NCBI RefSeq assembly: GCF_000019805.1
Contig: NC_010525.1
Coordinates: forward strand, 434,001 to 498,000
Length of the DNA stretch: 64,000 bases
Reading direction: 5' to 3'
Source: Pyrobaculum neutrophilum V24Sta
Lineage (GTDB): Archaea; Thermoproteota; Thermoprotei; Thermoproteales; Thermoproteaceae
The position numbers were made by a program, and so were the translations under genes. The notes under the pieces are model-generated. The model searched no databases and had not been told where the DNA came from. It saw only the letters and a list, made by a program, of their open reading frames with translations. Below are positions 32,912 through 41,616 of the stretch, piece after piece; position 1 is the first letter of the stretch, and each line of letters starts with the position of its first letter.

Positions 32912-33683
32912 AGACTGTGAGGATGGAGTAGTAGAGGGAGGTGACGAGGTATCTGGCGGCGGGCGGCGCGTAGCCTGTGGATTTGAAGAGCCGCCAGAGG
33001 GCTTTGGCTCTGAGCTCGCCGTAGAGCTTCGGAGATGTGGAAGCCGGGTCGCTTCTGTGTCTATCGTGCTTCGCCGCCACTACGAAGGGGACCTCCCGGA
33101 TGCCGGCTTTGTCGTAGACTATGCCTAGGGTCGTCTCGTCTGCTAGGGGGGCGGCGTAGAGGGGGTCCATGGCCTCTATGGTCTTGAGGACCGGCTCCAC
33201 GTCTAGGTTGAGCCTTTCCCTGTATCTAATGGCTTGTTTTGGGCCGGCGAACACCTGCATGGTCCTCGCCCAGAGGGCTCTTACCCTCCAGTAGCAGACC
33301 TCCAGCTGGCCTCTCTTTTCGCACCGGACGCGGGGGCCGCCCCAGGGCCCCTCGGCGATGTGGTAGAAGGGGAGGTCGAGGGCCTTGTCCAGCTGGTGGA
33401 AGTTGGGGATGTAGACGTCTGAGTCCACTATTAGGCCGTCTCCGCCTCTCCTCTGGATGTAGTCCACTAGGCGGAGTAGGCACGACGTTCTGTTTCTCCA
33501 GTTTCCGAGGATGAGGTGTGGGCTGTAGCGCGAGGTGTACATCTCGACGATGGGCATCTGCCTCTCGGTGTGGTAGTAGTCCACGCATATCGCCACCTCG
33601 TCCGGCTTTATCTCTCGGTGGTTTCTGTCAAATATCTCCAGCTCGTGTATCCTGAAGAGGGGGAGGTATGTGGCCAGTATCAT
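32901..33683 (-). CDS. Probable GT-A-type glycosyltransferase of unrecognised family
   Basis: A 260-residue soluble protein. GGDGLIVDSDVYIPNFHQL near residue 80 has a D-x-D in the setting of a GT-A metal site, and the N-terminus (YLPLFRIHELEIFDRNH..VAICVDYYHTERQ) fits an open alpha/beta sheet, but the usual GT2 opening is absent. It is co-translated with a GT4 gene (ATGA overlap at 33680-33683). I infer transferase function from context and the D-x-D only. Confidence 0.6.
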   Translation of the reverse strand: MILATYLPLFRIHELEIFDRNHREIKPDEVAICVDYYHTERQMPIVEMYTSRYSPHLILGNWRNRTSCLLRLVDYIQRRGGDGLIVDSDVYIPNFHQLDKALDLPFYHIAEGPWGGPRVRCEKRGQLEVCYWRVRALWARTMQVFAGPKQAIRYRERLNLDVEPVLKTIEAMDPLYAAPLADETTLGIVYDKAGIREVPFVVAAKHDRHRSDPASTSPKLYGELRAKALWRLFKSTGYAPPAARYLVTSLYYSILTVFKP

Positions 33684-34891
33684 ATGTACCTCCGGAGGGC
33701 GCTGGCGAAGTTCTGGAAGACCAGCTCCCGGGCCCTCTCCTGGGGGGCGTAGCTGGCCTTCTGGGTGAGGAGCTTCGCCAGCGCCTCTACGGCCTCTTCG
33801 GCGGTTGTGTAGCCTAGGCCGTATCTGCCCTCCATGACGAGGTCTGTCCAGGCGCCTCCGGACCTGTGGACCGCCGGCGTGAGGCCTCGGGCCATGGCCT
33901 CCGCCACCGCTATGCCCCAGTGTTCGTTTATGGTGGCGTGGAGGAAGGCCCTGGCCTTGTCCATGGCGTCGTTTATGACGCGGCGGGGGGCGTTGGCTAT
34001 TAGGTAGATGTGGGCGTGGGCGTCTAGCGTCTCTGCCGTCTTTAGGCCGGCGTCCTCCGCCATCTTCCTCACCCTGTCTCTGTAGGCCTGTAGGGTGGGG
34101 GTGGCGGCGCCGCCGAAGATTATGATCTTGGCGCCGGGGACCTCCTTCAACAGCCTGGGCGCGACCTCTGTGACGACCCAGTGGTAGCGCTTCTCCTGGG
34201 AGAAGCGGCCTAGCATCACGACGGTGGGCTCCCTCTCCTCGAAGGGCCTCGGCTTCTCGACCACCTCTACGTTTGGGGGCAGGGGCGGGTTGAGGACCTG
34301 GGGCTCCTGGCCGTACACCATCTTGGCCACCTGGGCGGTCCAGCGGGAGTTGACCAACACGGCGTCGGCGTAGTGGAAGGGGTTTTCTCTGGCGTATCTC
34401 TTGAGCCCCCAGACGAAGGCCCTCCAGTAGAGGCTCATGGGGAATCTGCCGTACCGCTCCATGATGTAGGGGTCCTCCCCGTAGGCGAGGCCGGTCCCCC
34501 TGTACCTTGGGTCCACCACAACCTCGAAGGGGAAGTGGATGTACTCCACTAGCCTGAACCTCCTCCCCCTGGCGAGGGGCTTGTAGGCGACTTCGTCGAT
34601 GAAGAGGAGCTCCGGCTTGTACCTCTCGGCGGCTTTCTTGGCGGGGAGCCAGACGTAGAGCCTGCTCCAGAGGCCGAAGGCCCTGGGGGCTATGGGGAGG
34701 GTTTCGACGGGGTACCTAGATATGTCTATGCCGTACCACTCGACGTATCTCCGGGGGTCGAATTTGAAGGTGCCGGCTAGGGCCGGCCTGTAGCCCGCCT
34801 CCTCCAGCGCCTTGGCGGCGGCGGCGCAGACGAGCTGGCCCCCTCCTGGGGTGCCCCAGTAGTGGTGGGCGACGACGGCGTAGCGCTCCAT
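33680..34891 (-). CDS. GT4 family glycosyltransferase (Alg11-like)
   Basis: A 403-residue GT-B enzyme: HHYWGTPGGGQLVCAAAAKAL is the GGGQ acceptor loop, VLVNSRWTAQVA leads to the linker, VVMLGRFSQEKRYHWVV starts domain two, and NEHWGIAVAEAMARGLTPAVHRSGG is the donor E-x7-E site. The overall pattern resembles the eukaryotic-type Alg11 mannosyltransferase. I start at ATG 34891, about 25 nt from the bidirectional TATA block at 34911-34928, rather than 18 codons upstream, which would run through that block. Confidence 0.85.
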   Translation of the reverse strand: MERYAVVAHHYWGTPGGGQLVCAAAAKALEEAGYRPALAGTFKFDPRRYVEWYGIDISRYPVETLPIAPRAFGLWSRLYVWLPAKKAAERYKPELLFIDEVAYKPLARGRRFRLVEYIHFPFEVVVDPRYRGTGLAYGEDPYIMERYGRFPMSLYWRAFVWGLKRYARENPFHYADAVLVNSRWTAQVAKMVYGQEPQVLNPPLPPNVEVVEKPRPFEEREPTVVMLGRFSQEKRYHWVVTEVAPRLLKEVPGAKIIIFGGAATPTLQAYRDRVRKMAEDAGLKTAETLDAHAHIYLIANAPRRVINDAMDKARAFLHATINEHWGIAVAEAMARGLTPAVHRSGGAWTDLVMEGRYGLGYTTAEEAVEALAKLLTQKASYAPQERARELVFQNFASALRRYI

Positions 34892-34910
34892 GGCGTAGCT
34901 CACCGGCTGG

Positions 34911-34928
34911 CATATATCTTTTAATAGG
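34911..34928. promoter_or_regulatory. Bidirectional TATA block between GT4 and flippase genes
   Basis: CATATATCTTTTAATAGG reads as a TATA element on both strands. The minus start at 34891 and plus start at 34946 are each about 25 nt from its centre. Confidence 0.6.
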
Positions 34929-34945
34929 GGGGCGCCCCGCCGCAT

Positions 34946-36325
34946 GTGTCGTCTAGGCTTCTGGCCGTCGGCTCGGGGGTCTTTTCCCTAGTTGCGTCGC
35001 TGGTCTTCATGGTGGCCGTCACCCGGCGTCTGCCCGAGGGGGAGCTGGCACAGTTGGCTAGGTTCAACGCGGCCTTCGCCATAGCCTCGGCGGCGCTTGG
35101 CTATATAACGACGTGGTACCCCCGGATTCTGGCTAGAGATAGGGGGGCCCTCCCGGACCTCCTGGGGCTGGGCCTGATCTTCTCCGCGGCCGCGGCGTCG
35201 GCGGCGGCCCTCTACCTGGCTCTGTCGGGGGTGTGGGACCCCGCCCTCTACCTCTTCCTCTTCGTCCTCACCGCTCTGGCGGGCCTCCCCACGGGGGCCT
35301 ACCTCTCGGTGTACCGGCAGACCCTTCTGGCGTCGCTGAGCTATCTCTCGCAGGCGGCGAAGGTCGTGGGGGCTTTCGTGGTTAGGCTCTTCCCAACCGC
35401 CGACACAGCGCTGGCGGTGAACGTCTTTATGTCGCTCCCCACGGCGGCCGCCTCGCTGAGGAGGCCGAGGCTTAGGCGGGCGGCGGAGCTTTTGAGGGAG
35501 GCGGCGCGGGGGGCGTCCTACCAGACGCTGGCCCTCGCGGCGGCCTACGCGGGGGGTCTCTACGTCTACGTCTACGGGGCGGTGGGGGGAGACAGGCTCC
35601 TGTCGTATAGCTACGTCCTCTTCCAGGCGAGCAAGGCGGTCTACCCCGCGCTGGCTATCGTGCCGCTTATGTACGGCTCCCTCCTCAGGGCGGGGGACAA
35701 GGCGAGGAGGGCTCTGCTCGACGGCGCCGCCGTGCTGTACCTCTATCTCGCCGTGGCGGCGGTGATGGCCTCCGCCCCCGACTGGCTGGTGGCCTTTCTG
35801 AGGCCTGGGGAGCTCTCGGGCGAGCTTGTGGAGGCCATGCGGGCGAACGCAGTCGCCCTCCTCCTCTCGGGCTTCCACCTCCACCTCAGCAACTTCCTCC
35901 TGGGGGTGGAGGAGAAGGCCGTATTCACGGCGCGGGACAAGCCGGGGCTGGCCCTGTTGGGGGATCTGGCCTTGACGCCGGTTGGGCTGGCGCTGGCCTA
36001 CTACGCCGCCTCGGCCTTTGGGGCGGTGGGGATGGTGGCGGCGTCTGCCGCCACAACGGCGGCGGCCGTGGCGGTGAGGGCGCTTCTGCTGGGCGCGGCG
36101 GCGCGTCCGCTGGTGGCGAGGCTTTACCTCCCGGCGCTGGGGACCCTGGCGCTGTTCTACCTACTGCCCATGCCCCGCTGGTATAAATTCGGCGACGCCG
36201 CCACGACGCTCCTCTCTTTTATACCCAACGGCCTTCTAATCGCCGCCTTGGCGCTCGCCGTCTTCGCGGCGCTTTCGCCGGCTACACGCGAGGCGCTTGT
36301 CCTCCTCTACAGGCGCCTTAGGTAG
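34946..36325 (+). CDS. Wzx-like polysaccharide flippase (MOP superfamily)
   Basis: A 459-residue, very hydrophobic protein with about 12-14 membrane helices and short basic loops, the length and pattern of oligosaccharide flippases. The N-terminus MSSRLLAVGSGVFSLVASLVFMVAV and the AQLARFNAAFAIASAALG segment recall the first helices of Wzx/MurJ proteins. It would move lipid-linked glycan from the inner to the outer face of the membrane after the cytoplasmic GT2/GT4 steps encoded around it. The start is GTG 34946, about 25 nt after the shared TATA block. Confidence 0.75.
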   Translation: MSSRLLAVGSGVFSLVASLVFMVAVTRRLPEGELAQLARFNAAFAIASAALGYITTWYPRILARDRGALPDLLGLGLIFSAAAASAAALYLALSGVWDPALYLFLFVLTALAGLPTGAYLSVYRQTLLASLSYLSQAAKVVGAFVVRLFPTADTALAVNVFMSLPTAAASLRRPRLRRAAELLREAARGASYQTLALAAAYAGGLYVYVYGAVGGDRLLSYSYVLFQASKAVYPALAIVPLMYGSLLRAGDKARRALLDGAAVLYLYLAVAAVMASAPDWLVAFLRPGELSGELVEAMRANAVALLLSGFHLHLSNFLLGVEEKAVFTARDKPGLALLGDLALTPVGLALAYYAASAFGAVGMVAASAATTAAAVAVRALLLGAAARPLVARLYLPALGTLALFYLLPMPRWYKFGDAATTLLSFIPNGLLIAALALAVFAALSPATREALVLLYRRLR

Positions 36326-36375
36326 AGCCCGCTGGGGCCACCGAAAGAGATATGTAAATTGTTGAGGGGCCACCC

Positions 36376-37350
36376 GTGGCTTTTGAAGAGTTTTCTAGGG
36401 CTCTGGGGGGTCAGGCCAGGCTGGCTTTGAGGTGGAGCGCGTGGTATGCGGCGAAGTGGTGGCGGGAGGCGCGGGAGGCCGCGGGGGGGACTTGGCTCGG
36501 GCGCATCCTCTATCTCTCCCTGAGGTTGAGGGGCGCCGTGGATGAAAGGGGCGACCCGGCGCCTGTTTATAAGATAAGGGGGATAATGGGGGAGGAGTTG
36601 CTTGTGTTTGAAGAAAGGCCTGAATACCCCACCAACCTCTACGCGGCGGAGTTCGTCGATTTTCACAGCTCTTTCGATAGGCTGAACGTGGTAAACGTGG
36701 CGCAGAACAACGTCGATGAAAACACGGTGGCTATGCTCCACTCGGCTCTCCAGATCTCAGGCTGGTATAGGCTCGTCAGAAGGGCGTTTGTCAAACTGGT
36801 GGGGAGGGGCGGCGTGGTGCTGGAGGCTTTCGTGAAGGAGGGGCACACGGCGCTTTCGCTTCTGGAGGAGGCCGCCCCCCGGCTGTACATAGGCTTTGAC
36901 TCGAGGCGAGACCACCTGGAGCTCGCCTCCTCCCTCCTCGGGGCTGAGGTAGGAGGGTGTAGAGGGGGCGTATGTCTCTACCCGGCGTACTCCACCTGCG
37001 ACGTCTTAGACGTGGTTAAGTCGCTCGCGCCGCAGGGGGTAGACGCGGTGTTGCTTTTTGACGCAGTGAGCTGGATGGTTGACCCAGTGAGAGACCTGTC
37101 GTGTGTTGGCAAAATGCTGGCGGCCGGCGGGAAGATCTACGTGGCGCAGCACGTGGCCGACACGGCGCCGGGCCTAGCCGTCATCTCCGCTACGGCCGGC
37201 GCGAAGCACGTCTTCAACTGGCGGGGGGTGGAGCAGATGCTGAAGACGGCCGGCCTAAGCCTATTGAGGCGGTACGCCAAGGACGCCCCCCTCTACACAG
37301 CCGTGTGGGGGCGCGGCGGGCCGCTACTGGAGCGGCTGGAGCCCTGGTAG
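36376..37350 (+). CDS. Class I SAM methyltransferase-like protein
   Basis: A 324-residue protein. The second half looks like a Rossmann methyltransferase: GGVVLEAFVKEGHTALSLLE (degenerate motif I), LYIGFDSRRDHLELAS (motif II acidic residue), VDAVLLFDAVSWMVDP and GGKIYVAQHV. Motif I lacks the usual G-x-G, so SAM binding is uncertain. The N-terminal 100 residues are basic and unlike known domains. The start is GTG 36376, with a TATA-like element near 36350. The 3' end overlaps the convergent radical SAM gene by 58 bp. Confidence 0.55.
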   Translation: MAFEEFSRALGGQARLALRWSAWYAAKWWREAREAAGGTWLGRILYLSLRLRGAVDERGDPAPVYKIRGIMGEELLVFEERPEYPTNLYAAEFVDFHSSFDRLNVVNVAQNNVDENTVAMLHSALQISGWYRLVRRAFVKLVGRGGVVLEAFVKEGHTALSLLEEAAPRLYIGFDSRRDHLELASSLLGAEVGGCRGGVCLYPAYSTCDVLDVVKSLAPQGVDAVLLFDAVSWMVDPVRDLSCVGKMLAAGGKIYVAQHVADTAPGLAVISATAGAKHVFNWRGVEQMLKTAGLSLLRRYAKDAPLYTAVWGRGGPLLERLEPW

Positions 37351-38093
37351 CCGCCGGGCGGCGGGAAGACGACGAGTGGGACGTCCGCCGGCCCCCCTCC
37401 GCCGTGCCGAGCCGTTTTGACGTATCTAGAGGCCCGCCTGTGGGCCTCCTCCACCTCCTCCGGGGCCGGCCTCCTCCAGGGCGTGCCGGGGATGGGGATC
37501 AGCGGGTCGATTATCAACACGGCGTCGGGGCCGGCCACCTCGCCTATGTACCTCGCGATCTCCTCCACGTCTTCTACGTCGTTTAGCCCGGGGATCAGCA
37601 CCGTCTCGAACTTCACGGCGACGCCGGCCTCGACCAGCCTCTTGACGTTGGCCAACACAGGCCCGAGGGGCTTCCCCGTGTACGCGAGGTGGCGCGCCGG
37701 GTCGAGGGTCTTCACGCTGACCACCACCTCGCAGGCGGGGCAGCTCCTCAGTACCCCGAGGAGCTCCTCGGAAATGCTGAAGCCGTTGGTCAAAATCCTC
37801 ACCCGGAGCCCGGCGAGCGTCTTCACCACCTGGGGAAGCTCCGGGTCCACCGTCGGCTCGCCGCCGCCTAGGACGGCCTCCACAGCGCCGCGCTCTCTCA
37901 AGCCAGAGACCACCTCCACCAGCTCGCCCAGCGTTAGATGCCGCCTCGTCTTGAGCCCACCGGCGTCGGGAAGGTGGTGGTCCCAGGGCGTAAGTCTCCT
38001 AATACACCAGGGGCAGACGTAGTTGCAACCGTCGAACTGGAGATACGCAGACCTCAGCCGCGGGTAGTACGTGATGTGGTAGATCAACGTCAT
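37293..38093 (-). CDS. Radical SAM protein, pyruvate formate-lyase-activating-like
   Basis: A 266-residue protein. FDGCNYVCPWC is the C-x3-C-x2-C iron-sulfur motif (about residues 22-32), followed by VLGGGEPTVDPEL (GGE motif, SAM binding) and VSVKTLDPARH. KFETVLIPGLNDVEDVEEIARYI is typical of PFL-activase-type enzymes. The C-terminal 45 residues are Gly/Pro/Ser-rich and lie in the overlap with the opposite gene. It probably performs radical chemistry on a protein, or on a sugar given the context. The substrate is unknown. Confidence 0.82.
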   Translation of the reverse strand: MTLIYHITYYPRLRSAYLQFDGCNYVCPWCIRRLTPWDHHLPDAGGLKTRRHLTLGELVEVVSGLRERGAVEAVLGGGEPTVDPELPQVVKTLAGLRVRILTNGFSISEELLGVLRSCPACEVVVSVKTLDPARHLAYTGKPLGPVLANVKRLVEAGVAVKFETVLIPGLNDVEDVEEIARYIGEVAGPDAVLIIDPLIPIPGTPWRRPAPEEVEEAHRRASRYVKTARHGGGGPADVPLVVFPPPGGYQGSSRSSSGPPRPHTAV

Positions 38094-38227
38094 ATGCCGG
38101 CGGCCACAGCTCGGCGGCTCTCCCCTCTAGACGCCCTTCTCCCCAACCACACAACCCCTAGCCCCAATTGCAAACCCAACACCACATCCCCTAATACGTC
38201 CATTTCACCTGCCCGATGTTATGCATC

Positions 38228-38621
38228 TCAAGAACGGCCGGTGTCGGTCTTCAGCAGCTCCATTAAGAGGCGCTGGATCTCCAGCAGGGTCTTCTGCACG
38301 TCGTCTATGCGGGCGCTTAGGGCGTCAATCCGCTTGTTTGTCTCGTCGATTCTCCTGCTTAGGCTGTCTGCCAGCGCGTCAATCCTCTGGTTTGTGGCGT
38401 CGATCCTATTGTTTGTCTCGTCGATTCTCCTGTTCATTTCCTCCATCCTCTGTTCTAGGCGCGCTATTTCTCCTCTTATCCCTCCCAGCTTGTTTACTAT
38501 GGTGCCGAGGTATAGGAGGGAGATGTCTTCTGTGGAGAGCTTCTTGCCCCCTTGAGCTTCTCCACTACCTTGTCCACGGCTGTTCTGAGAGCCTCCTGCG
38601 CAACGGCGCCATGGAGTCCAT
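38228..38621 (-). pseudogene. Frameshifted copy of the RIDETNK coiled-coil gene
   Basis: Nucleotide similarity to the gene at 25490-25933 covers the promoter (CACATATAAACATAACGCAG is shared), the MDSMAP start (ATG 38621) and the tail DVQKTLLEIQRLLMELLK. Compared with that copy a T is missing shortly after the second ATG and two more bases are missing near LKEGKK, so the head is out of frame. From LSTEDISLLYLGTIVN onward the frame is intact but has fewer RIDETNK units. A later internal start might still make the coiled coil. Confidence 0.75.
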
Positions 38622-38761
38622 AGCACACCCCCCACGACCACATATAAACATAACGCAGAGGAGGAGGCGGGAGGCCGCCTCTATAGGGTGTCGCCGGGGG
38701 TAGAGGCGGTCGTTGATGTTAGACACATAATGTATTTATTTGGCTTGGGTGGGGGTGCTGG

Positions 38762-39754
38762 GTGAGGGTTTTGTTGGTGTCGCCTGGTGGGCCGGGGAGG
38801 TTGGGGGGTGTGGAGTATGTGGTGTATAGCCTAGCTAGGGCTTTGGCTGGGGTTGGCCATCGGGTGGTGGTGTTGGCGGGGGAGCCCGGCGTGGGGGGGC
38901 TTAGGGTGTTGGACTTGGGCGGCGTGGAGGTGCACCTCTGGCCGGTGTGGTCGCCTGGGGGGGCCTACCACATTCCTAGGCGTCTGGGGGAGCTTAGGAG
39001 GTACGTGGCACGTCTGGCGGCAGAGGCCGACGTTGTCCATGTCCACAGCGTCCACGCGGTCTTTTCCGTGGAGGCCGGCGTGGCGGCGGGTGAGGCGGGG
39101 GCTCCCGTGGTGCTGTCTCCGCACTACCACGGGGGCGGCCACACGCCTCTGAGGGAGGCTCTGTGGACCGTCTGGAGGCGGAGGGTTGCTGGGCTTGCGG
39201 GGGCCGTGGGGGCTGTGGTGGCGGCCAGCAGGCCCGAGGCGGAGAGGTGGGAGGAGGACTTCGGGGTTGGGGCTGTGGTGGTGCCGCACGGCGTGGGGGA
39301 CGACGTCTTTTTGTACAGGTGGCGGGGCGCGTCTAGCGACTACGCAGTATACGCGGGCCGTCTGGAGAGGTACAAGAGGGTTGACAAGGCGTATGAGGTG
39401 GCGGCGGCGCTGGGGCTTAGGCTGTTGGTTGTAGGGGACGGGCCGCACCTCCGGGCGCTGAGGAGGAGGCTGAGGGGCGCGCTCTTCCTCCCGCCGCAGC
39501 CCAGGGAGAGGTATCTCGACCTCCTGTCGGGGGCTAGATATGCCATAAACATGAGCGCTAGGGAGGTCTACTCCATCTTTGTGGCTGAGGCTCTGGCGAT
39601 GGGCGTGCCGGCCCTCCTCTCTAGGGAGGTGGCCGAGATATATATGCCGGGCGCCTCCGGCGAGGTAAACGAGGTGACCAGGGCCGAGGTGAGGCCGTGG
39701 AGCCAGGTGGTTCCAGAGGTGCTGGCGGTCTACCGCGGCATTGAGAAGCCTTGA
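38762..39754 (+). CDS. GT4 family glycosyltransferase
   Basis: A 330-residue GT-B enzyme. RVLLVSPGGPGRLGGVEYVV is the GT4 opening with GGVE, ADVVHVHSVHAVF lies in domain one, YAVYAGRLERYKRVDKAYEV starts domain two, and VYSIFVAEALAMGVPALLS holds the donor site (first Glu replaced: VYSIF-x-AEAL). The start is GTG 38762, about 25 nt after a TATA-like TGTATTTATTTGG. GC-rich, native in composition. Confidence 0.83.
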   Translation: MRVLLVSPGGPGRLGGVEYVVYSLARALAGVGHRVVVLAGEPGVGGLRVLDLGGVEVHLWPVWSPGGAYHIPRRLGELRRYVARLAAEADVVHVHSVHAVFSVEAGVAAGEAGAPVVLSPHYHGGGHTPLREALWTVWRRRVAGLAGAVGAVVAASRPEAERWEEDFGVGAVVVPHGVGDDVFLYRWRGASSDYAVYAGRLERYKRVDKAYEVAAALGLRLLVVGDGPHLRALRRRLRGALFLPPQPRERYLDLLSGARYAINMSAREVYSIFVAEALAMGVPALLSREVAEIYMPGASGEVNEVTRAEVRPWSQVVPEVLAVYRGIEKP

Positions 39755-39925
39755 AAACAACCCCTCTCCAACCCCGGCGATCACCCCGTGGCACTTCGCC
39801 CATGGGCCAGCCGGCCTTGGGGATCCGGCCGTCTGTTGCCTCTGCCGAGCCCATCTGCCCGGAGGCGGCCGGGCCACCTCGCTCCGCATCCGCGGGCGCG
39901 CTTGGGGGGAGGCCGGCAGAGGGCC

Positions 39926-40153
39926 CTAGTCGAAGAGCTCGTCGAAGAACTCGAAGAACCTCTTCTTCTTCTCTCTCCTCACCTCGACGTCTTCGTACTC
40001 AGAGTAGTCGCCGAGCTCCTTTACGGCGGCTATGAGCTTGTTGAGCTCGCCTCCGTCGAGCCACACCCCGCCGCACTTGGGGCACTGGTCGATCTCGATG
40101 CCGTAGACGACCCTGGGCTTGAGCTCAACTCCACAGACCGGGCAGAACTTCAT
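39926..40153 (-). CDS. Small zinc-ribbon protein (TFIIB-type zinc finger, zf-TFIIB family)
   Basis: A 75-residue protein: MKFCPVCGVELK and DQCPKCGGVWLDGGEL form a C-x2-C..C-x2-C zinc ribbon with the GGVWLD-x-GEL motif of the zf-TFIIB family. An acidic/basic tail (REKKKRFFEFFDELFD) follows. A TATA element (TTTTTTATTTAC) lies about 22 nt before ATG 40153. Members are widespread but mostly uncharacterised; RNA- or protein-binding is likely. Confidence 0.8.
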   Translation of the reverse strand: MKFCPVCGVELKPRVVYGIEIDQCPKCGGVWLDGGELNKLIAAVKELGDYSEYEDVEVRREKKKRFFEFFDELFD

Positions 40154-40272
40154 GTAGGTGAGAAAGTATGTAAATAAAAAAGTATCTTATACACACGGCG
40201 ACTGAGGGGTGGGCATATGGGGCGTGTACTGCCGGGGTTTGTGTGGGTAGTGTTTTGTAGTCTAAGCGGCGT

Positions 40273-41343
40273 TTACGGCGGCGGCTTTTCTTGTTTTTGC
40301 CATATGAGTTCCTTGTTCCATATGTTTCTCAGGGCGGCTGCCATTAGGTATATCTGGCCCGCCGCCCAGGCTCTGTAGGGCTTGTACAGCAACGCGGCGG
40401 CGCCTGCGGCGAGGAGGGCCAGGCCGGGGGGTCCGGAGGCGGCGGCTAGGGCGGCGGCGGCTGGGAGGAGCCATGGGTTAAACAGGTGTAGGTAGGCCTC
40501 GGCGGCGAGGATTACTCTGTAGGGCGGCGGGGCCTTGGCGACGTTTGGAAGCGCCCGCGCGAAGGCTTGTATCAGGTGTTGCGCCCGCCTTAGGCGCCAC
40601 GTGGGGTAGCCCCTCTGGGGCACCGCCTCTATGCACCACACGTCCGGCGGCGTGACGGCGCGTCCCCCCGCTGCGGCTATCCTAATGGCGGCGTAGCTGT
40701 CGTCTGCGCCGACGTCTTCCGGGAACCCCCCGGCGATGGCCTCCCGTCTAAAGGCGGCGAGTTCGCCGTGGAAGACCGGGGTGGAGTGGACTAGGCTCTC
40801 GGCGAGTCTCAGCCTGTTGTACCACGTGCGGTAGGCCTCCTCCGTGGGGCCTCCCCCCGCCGGCCTTTTTAGGCAGGAGACCGCGTCGGCGGCGGCGAGG
40901 TAGGCCACGGCCCTCCTCAGCGTGTCTCGGTCTAGCCAGCGGGAGTCGGCGTCGGTGATCACCACCACCTCCTCGTCGGCGAGGTGGGCAAGGGCCGTGT
41001 TTAAGGCGTGGGCCTTCCCCCGCCTCTTGGGCTCCCTCAGCACCACGACTCTGACGTCTCTCCTGCCGGCGGCCCACCGCTCCGCCGCCTCGGCTGTGCC
41101 GTCGGTGGAGGCCGAGTCGACGACGTATATAGACATCCTATCTCTGGGGTAGCTCTGGCTGTATACGTCCTCGAGCTTAGCCTCTATGTTCCGCGCCTCG
41201 TTGTAGGTGGGCACGACCACCGCCACCTTGGGGTATATAGCCGCCGTCTGGAGGGGCTTCTTCGGGGCGGCGCGTAGGTATAGCAGGTAGAGGGCCGGCG
41301 CGCCGAAGTGTACAGCCGCCAGAGCAGCCGCAAGCACAAGCAC
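40273..41343 (-). CDS. Membrane-anchored GT2 glycosyltransferase
   Basis: A 356-residue protein with an N-terminal helix (residues 2-25), a GT2 domain (KVAVVVPTYNEARNIEAKLED, IYVVDSASTDGTAE, VVITDADSRWLDRDTL with DxD), GGFPEDVGADDSY with the acceptor-side Asp pair, and QRGYPTWRLRRAQH, the Q-x2-RW-like motif. Two or three C-terminal helices (about 270-335) follow. That resembles processive or polyprenol-using GT2 enzymes. The start is GTG 41343, about 23 nt after a TATA element (CTTAAATA, near 41364). Confidence 0.82.
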   Translation of the reverse strand: MLVLAAALAAVHFGAPALYLLYLRAAPKKPLQTAAIYPKVAVVVPTYNEARNIEAKLEDVYSQSYPRDRMSIYVVDSASTDGTAEAAERWAAGRRDVRVVVLREPKRRGKAHALNTALAHLADEEVVVITDADSRWLDRDTLRRAVAYLAAADAVSCLKRPAGGGPTEEAYRTWYNRLRLAESLVHSTPVFHGELAAFRREAIAGGFPEDVGADDSYAAIRIAAAGGRAVTPPDVWCIEAVPQRGYPTWRLRRAQHLIQAFARALPNVAKAPPPYRVILAAEAYLHLFNPWLLPAAAALAAASGPPGLALLAAGAAALLYKPYRAWAAGQIYLMAAALRNIWNKELIWQKQEKPPP

Positions 41344-41616
41344 ATACAGCTGGGGGAGGGGGTATTTAAGGCCGGCGGATCCGCCTTACAAACATTTCTC
41401 TAGAGGCGCCACATTGTCTACACATCCGGAAAAAAACTTTGTATAGTTGGGCATCGAGAAACTTCAACTACGCATAGATTTTGTACTGGGAAACCGCCGA
41501 TGTAGCTATCTTTTGTTTATATTTCTCCGTCTGAGGTGGGCATATTGTCCTCCATACAGCTCTTTCTTTTGTATTTTTTCCCAGAAAGTGAATTAGTTTA
41601 AACTCTTCGTGGGGCT
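41344..41616. promoter_or_regulatory. AT-rich regulatory gap upstream of amt
   Basis: This gap is more AT-rich than its flanks and contains no open frame of note. TGGGCAT occurs twice (near 41449 and 41537), and AGTTG/CAACT form a spaced inverted repeat at 41445-41469. A TATA-like AGTTTAAAC (41595-41603) is about 20 nt before the amt ATG. Ammonium transporter genes are usually nitrogen-regulated, so operator sites here are plausible but unproven. Confidence 0.35.

Noticed and set aside
38831-39889. 352-codon minus-strand frame opposite the GT4 gene
   Set aside because: Pro/Arg/His-rich with no motif; the plus strand encodes an unambiguous GT4 enzyme.
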